Shown here piece after piece: positions 60,904 to 64,000 of a stretch of 64,000 bases of DNA. Source of the DNA: CAWUEX02 sp963921305. GTDB lineage: Bacteria > Pseudomonadota > Alphaproteobacteria > Rhodospirillales > Rhodospirillaceae. The notes beneath the pieces were generated by a model. That model saw nothing but the letters and a program-made list of their open reading frames with translations, did not search any database and was not told the DNA's origin. A program made the position numbers and the translations under genes. Within the stretch, counting starts at the first letter, position 1. Every line of letters begins with the position of its first letter. The stretch spans positions 1,984,001 through 2,048,000 of the forward strand of contig CAWUEX030000002.1 of assembly GCA_963921305.4 (NCBI GenBank). Direction: 5' to 3'.

Positions 60904-63900
60904 CTACGCTCGTGCGGCTGAAAGTTCTAGGCTGCTCTCAATAGAGCCTAGGCGCATGGCCATGCGGTTCAATCCAGCCAATTGGTCATCGTTGGCTGCG
61001 CTGACGGTACCGCTGAGTGATTCAATAGCGCGGCGGGTAGACCGCAGTTCGACGATCAAGTCGCCGCTCCGCGCCAAAGCGGCAGTGCTTTCGCCCGCAT
61101 TGAACACTCGTGCTGGTGGGCCGGTGTACAGCAGTTCCCCGGGGTGCACGATGGCGAGGCCATTGACCATGCCTCCGGTGGCGCGGCTGGGAATGGGCTC
61201 GCCAAGCTGAAGCAGCCGGGCCGCTATCGCATCGACAATGCGCCCGTGCGCGTGGCCAATGGCCGTGTCTTGCTGCGCTGAGTCATACAAGTTGTTGTAG
61301 TCCGACGTCAAACGGCCCACGTCGGACAGCTGCCCGATCAGTCCCAACAGTTCCTGTTCGATCGCGAAGAAGGCGTCTTCCATCGCGAACTGATTTTCCG
61401 GCCCACCGAAAGCAGATAGCTCTGAGGCATACCGGTCATTCAGAGCAGCAAGCTGATCGAGAACTGTTGGGTTCTCGTCGGGCGGAGGGGTGACGGCTCC
61501 GGTTGGGTTTTGCCGTTCTTCCCGCAGAACCTCGAGTTGCGCCAGATTGGCGTCAAGCAGGTCTTGCAGCACGTCAAGCTGCCGCTCGGCCACGCTCTCG
61601 GTGTTGTCGAGAATGAACTCGATGCGCTTATTGACCCTGGCGAAGTCTTCGCTAGAGGCGAAGAAGGCCGCATTGGCTTCTGCCGCATCCAACGCCAGCT
61701 GGCTGATCTTTGCCGCCGCATCCACGTCGCCGCTTTGCGCTGCGGCAAACGCGTCTTCCAACTCCTGCAGCGAGTACTGCGCCCGCTCTTCGGCTGAGAG
61801 TCGCGAGATGCTCGGATCAAGGAACAGCCGCGACCTGGCAGACTGTACGCTTGAGACGATGGACTCCCAGTTGCTTTTCAGGGTTTCTTGGAGTTGGATC
61901 TGCTCTTCGAGCGACTCGATTTCCTTGTCGAGATATTCGATCAAAGCGGAATTGGCGATGAAATCGTCCAACGCATCGGCGGCAGCACGTACGATTTCCG
62001 GGTAGCTTGAGAACTCCGTTTCGATGTTTCTGAATATCTGCTGTGCGTCATCGATGTCGTCTGCGGCGCCAATGATGGAGTCAAGAATGGTGGCAAGCTC
62101 CGCATCGAAAATGGCGTCAATATACTCGGTGTCTATTCCGAACGCGTCTGCGTCGGCCTGGCGGTTTTGCCTTTGCGCCAGCACTTCATTGATATCGTTG
62201 AGGAATCCTCGGCCACTCACCTCGTTGAATATCTGATGGAGGTTGCGCCTGAAAGTCACTTCCATATCCGTTGCAAACGCATCCAGGGCATCACTGGCCG
62301 CGCCGGCGATTTCCGGAAAGTCCTGGAACGTCTGGGTTAGGGCGGAAAGTATTTCTTTGAATGCGCCGCCATTTTCAGCTGTGTTGAACAGCGATTCAAA
62401 GATGTTGGTGAGTTGAGCAAAGAATGTCGCGTCAATCGTATCTGAACTGTGTTCAAGAGCCGCCGCATCCGATGTCAGCTGCCTGTATTGCTCGAAGACC
62501 GCCGCGATGTTGTTCAGATAGCCTTTACCGCTTACGTCGTTAAAGAGCGCCTGAAGATCGCGATCGAAGATGCTGCGCATCTCATCCTTGGCTTCGTTAA
62601 GAAGCCTAGTCGCCTCCTGCGCTGAAATGCCAACTTCGTCGAATACTTCAGTAAAGGCGTCAAAGCGCGCGTTCAGTTGGTCGACGGCGTTCTGAATTTC
62701 CGAGACGGGTTCTTTAGTTTTAAATAAGCTGGTGACATATGCCCGTGTCGCTGCCTCTGCCTGTAAGCTTTCCTCACTGAGTTCTGCCACGGCGTCGGTG
62801 GCGTCATTTGCCGCTGGAATAAAGTCGCGCCAGTTGGAAAGGTCGATGGGGACGCCAATATCGCCAAGTCCCGAAATATCGAAGGGGAAGCTTCCTATCC
62901 CGTTCCCGCTGTCCGGTGTCGTGCCGGGGAAGATTTCAGCCGTGTCTTCCTTGAATTGCCGCACGAAGTCTAAAACATCTTTCGCTTCCGCTTTGGCGGC
63001 CCCGCGCGCTGTTTCAGCGATATCGCGCGTGCCTTCATTTAGCGCATGGATGATGTCCTCAAAATTAACGGCAATATCAACCAGCCCGAGGGCGCGCTCG
63101 ACATCGCCCTTGAAGTCGATGTTACGAATGGCCTCGCGCACGTCTTCGGGCAGATTGGTGAGGCTGTTAGAGATGTGCTCGACGGAAAAGTCCCAGGCTT
63201 CTTCAATGGTCTTGAAGGTCCGGCTGATATTCGACCCAAAGGACACTGTGATCCCGTCGCGGTCGCCCACACCGATGGAAAAGTCGCTGCCTCCAGGGAA
63301 GGATACCTTGCCGCCGGAGGCGGCTTCGAGCCGGTCGATGAAGGTGACAATGTCTTGGGCAAACTTGTCGGCCTTTTGGCGGTTCTCGTCGCTGTGTTTC
63401 TTGGGTCCGAGATCGAACTCAGACCGAGCGCCGGTGTCCAGATTGATTTTGACGCCTTCCAACCGGTCAGACTTCCCGCCCCCAAACAAACCGCCGATGG
63501 CGCTGCCGAGGGTTGAGCCGATAAATCCGCCAACAGGGCCCCCAAACTTTTTGCCGATCAGGCCGCCAATTGCGCCGCCGATCTCGTTGCCGACGCCTCC
63601 GTTGTCGGGGTTGATAAAACTTCCGACCTTAGTGCCCGCGAAGATCGCGGCGATCTCTTTCTTATTGATATTCAGTTGGTCCTTGATGGCATTAAACGCA
63701 TCATCCAAGAACTCATCCTTTATGGTTTGGATGAGGACTTTTTCGAGTTTTTGCTCAATGGCATCGAACAAACTGTCGAATATGTTATCAATATTCTTAA
63801 AGTCGCCTTTGATAACAGAGCTTAGAATATTGTCGACGGCGGTGGTGATGTCTTGGTCGATGGTGCTGAAGACGTCTTCAACACGCGCCCCGAGCCGCTC

Positions 63901-64000
63901 CATCGCCGTCGTGGCTTTCTCAGCTTCTTCCCCGTTATCTTCACTAGCGCTTATGGCATCTTGGGTTATTTCAGTAGCTTGCTCTGTCGTATCTTTGAGG
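60904..64000 (-). CDS. Phage tail tape-measure protein (5' truncated)
   Basis: The frame is open to the right edge with no stop, so the true start lies beyond the window; ATG 63903 is internal or an alternative. Long helical protein with a glycine-zipper membrane-like stretch (GGAIGGLIGKKFGG...GGLFGGGKS, around nt 63460-63590). It carries a roughly 108-residue tandem repeat (FNDVSGKGYLNN and FNEVSGRGFLND, copies near 62540 and 62215). Tail length is set by such proteins. Confidence 0.75.
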   Translation of the reverse strand, partial: LKDTTEQATEITQDAISASEDNGEEAEKATTAMERLGARVEDVFSTIDQDITTAVDNILSSVIKGDFKNIDNIFDSLFDAIEQKLEKVLIQTIKDEFLDDAFNAIKDQLNINKKEIAAIFAGTKVGSFINPDNGGVGNEIGGAIGGLIGKKFGGPVGGFIGSTLGSAIGGLFGGGKSDRLEGVKINLDTGARSEFDLGPKKHSDENRQKADKFAQDIVTFIDRLEAASGGKVSFPGGSDFSIGVGDRDGITVSFGSNISRTFKTIEEAWDFSVEHISNSLTNLPEDVREAIRNIDFKGDVERALGLVDIAVNFEDIIHALNEGTRDIAETARGAAKAEAKDVLDFVRQFKEDTAEIFPGTTPDSGNGIGSFPFDISGLGDIGVPIDLSNWRDFIPAANDATDAVAELSEESLQAEAATRAYVTSLFKTKEPVSEIQNAVDQLNARFDAFTEVFDEVGISAQEATRLLNEAKDEMRSIFDRDLQALFNDVSGKGYLNNIAAVFEQYRQLTSDAAALEHSSDTIDATFFAQLTNIFESLFNTAENGGAFKEILSALTQTFQDFPEIAGAASDALDAFATDMEVTFRRNLHQIFNEVSGRGFLNDINEVLAQRQNRQADADAFGIDTEYIDAIFDAELATILDSIIGAADDIDDAQQIFRNIETEFSSYPEIVRAAADALDDFIANSALIEYLDKEIESLEEQIQLQETLKSNWESIVSSVQSARSRLFLDPSISRLSAEERAQYSLQELEDAFAAAQSGDVDAAAKISQLALDAAEANAAFFASSEDFARVNKRIEFILDNTESVAERQLDVLQDLLDANLAQLEVLREERQNPTGAVTPPPDENPTVLDQLAALNDRYASELSAFGGPENQFAMEDAFFAIEQELLGLIGQLSDVGRLTSDYNNLYDSAQQDTAIGHAHGRIVDAIAARLLQLGEPIPSRATGGMVNGLAIVHPGELLYTGPPARVFNAGESTAALARSGDLIVELRSTRRAIESLSGTVSAANDDQLAGLNRMAMRLGSIESSLELSAARA

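Larger units (their letters stand above)
49863..64000. mobile_element. Distal late region of a tailed-phage prophage (partial)
   Basis: Thirteen packed minus-strand genes with overlapping stops and starts. The order is tape measure, hub-like, minor tail, fibre modules, adhesin-like proteins and small membrane proteins, which is the order of a siphophage-like tail module. Capsid, portal, terminase and integrase are not in the window and should lie beyond the right edge. The left end is between 49555 and 49862. Confidence 0.8.

Noticed and set aside
49863..64000. Identity as a Rhodobacter-type gene transfer agent
   Set aside because: The tail genes and order do not resemble the standard GTA genes that I know, and long host-range adhesins suit a phage better; not excluded for the part outside the window.

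Overview
The window looks like the chromosome of a Gram-negative bacterium, probably a marine-type proteobacterium and most likely an alphaproteobacterium. The evidence is three TonB-dependent outer-membrane receptors, many Sec and twin-arginine export signals, FCD-type GntR, LytTR and LysR regulators, and no ribosomal or other marker gene to place it firmly. Nothing here gives a species, so the lineage is an inference from gene content.

Region 1 (1-16.0 kb) is a set of mostly exported proteins: alpha/beta-hydrolase-fold proteins, an NTF2-like protein, two long CpeT/CpcT-like proteins, a Tat-exported amidohydrolase, a VOC protein, a membrane LytTR regulator divergent from a TonB receptor, two DUF1838 proteins and a flavin amine oxidase. 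The tail of this region (11.6-16.0 kb) is one tightly packed operon. It reads as an outer-membrane import plus periplasmic conversion system for an unknown ligand.

Region 2 (16.2-39.1 kb) is a catabolic island. It encodes a three-subunit molybdenum hydroxylase, an AllA-like protein, a RutA-like flavin monooxygenase, an SDR, three paralogous alpha/beta-hydrolase-fold proteins, a quinone reductase-like MDR, small cupins and a bicupin, an FAD-linked oxidase, NTF2-like proteins, a TonB receptor, a flavodoxin-like protein, a CMD/AhpD-like protein, a GMC oxidoreductase with a ferredoxin-like Cys motif and its small partner, and one FCD-type GntR regulator. Most promoter regions in the island carry a 12-bp near-palindrome (ATTGCATACAAT or its complement), usually as two abutting 12-bp units. 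I infer a single GntR regulon. The gene set suggests opening of an N-heterocyclic or ureide-type compound, but the substrate is not visible from sequence.

The window holds seven alpha/beta-hydrolase-fold domains in six genes. Six of these seven domains carry G-[HT]-H-[TG]-G where the family normally has G-x-S-x-G; the seventh has Gly at that position. All lack the usual C-terminal catalytic His motif. This repeated rewiring of a catalytic triad is the most unusual signal in the window.

Region 3 (39.1-49.6 kb) is more ordinary: a HupE/UreJ-like and a PPIase-like gene divergent from a DUF3604 lipoprotein, a third TonB receptor, a methyltransferase whose frame is broken at a T7 run, an NTF2-like protein and a LysR regulator.

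Region 4 (49.86-64.0 kb, all minus strand) is the distal end of a prophage late operon: tape measure (cut by the right edge), tail hub-like, minor tail, tail-fibre modules, a glycine-rich adhesin-like protein, a 1371-residue protein of six LamG-like domains arranged as a duplicated A-B-C unit, and small holin-like membrane proteins. No integrase, capsid, terminase or endolysin gene is inside the window.
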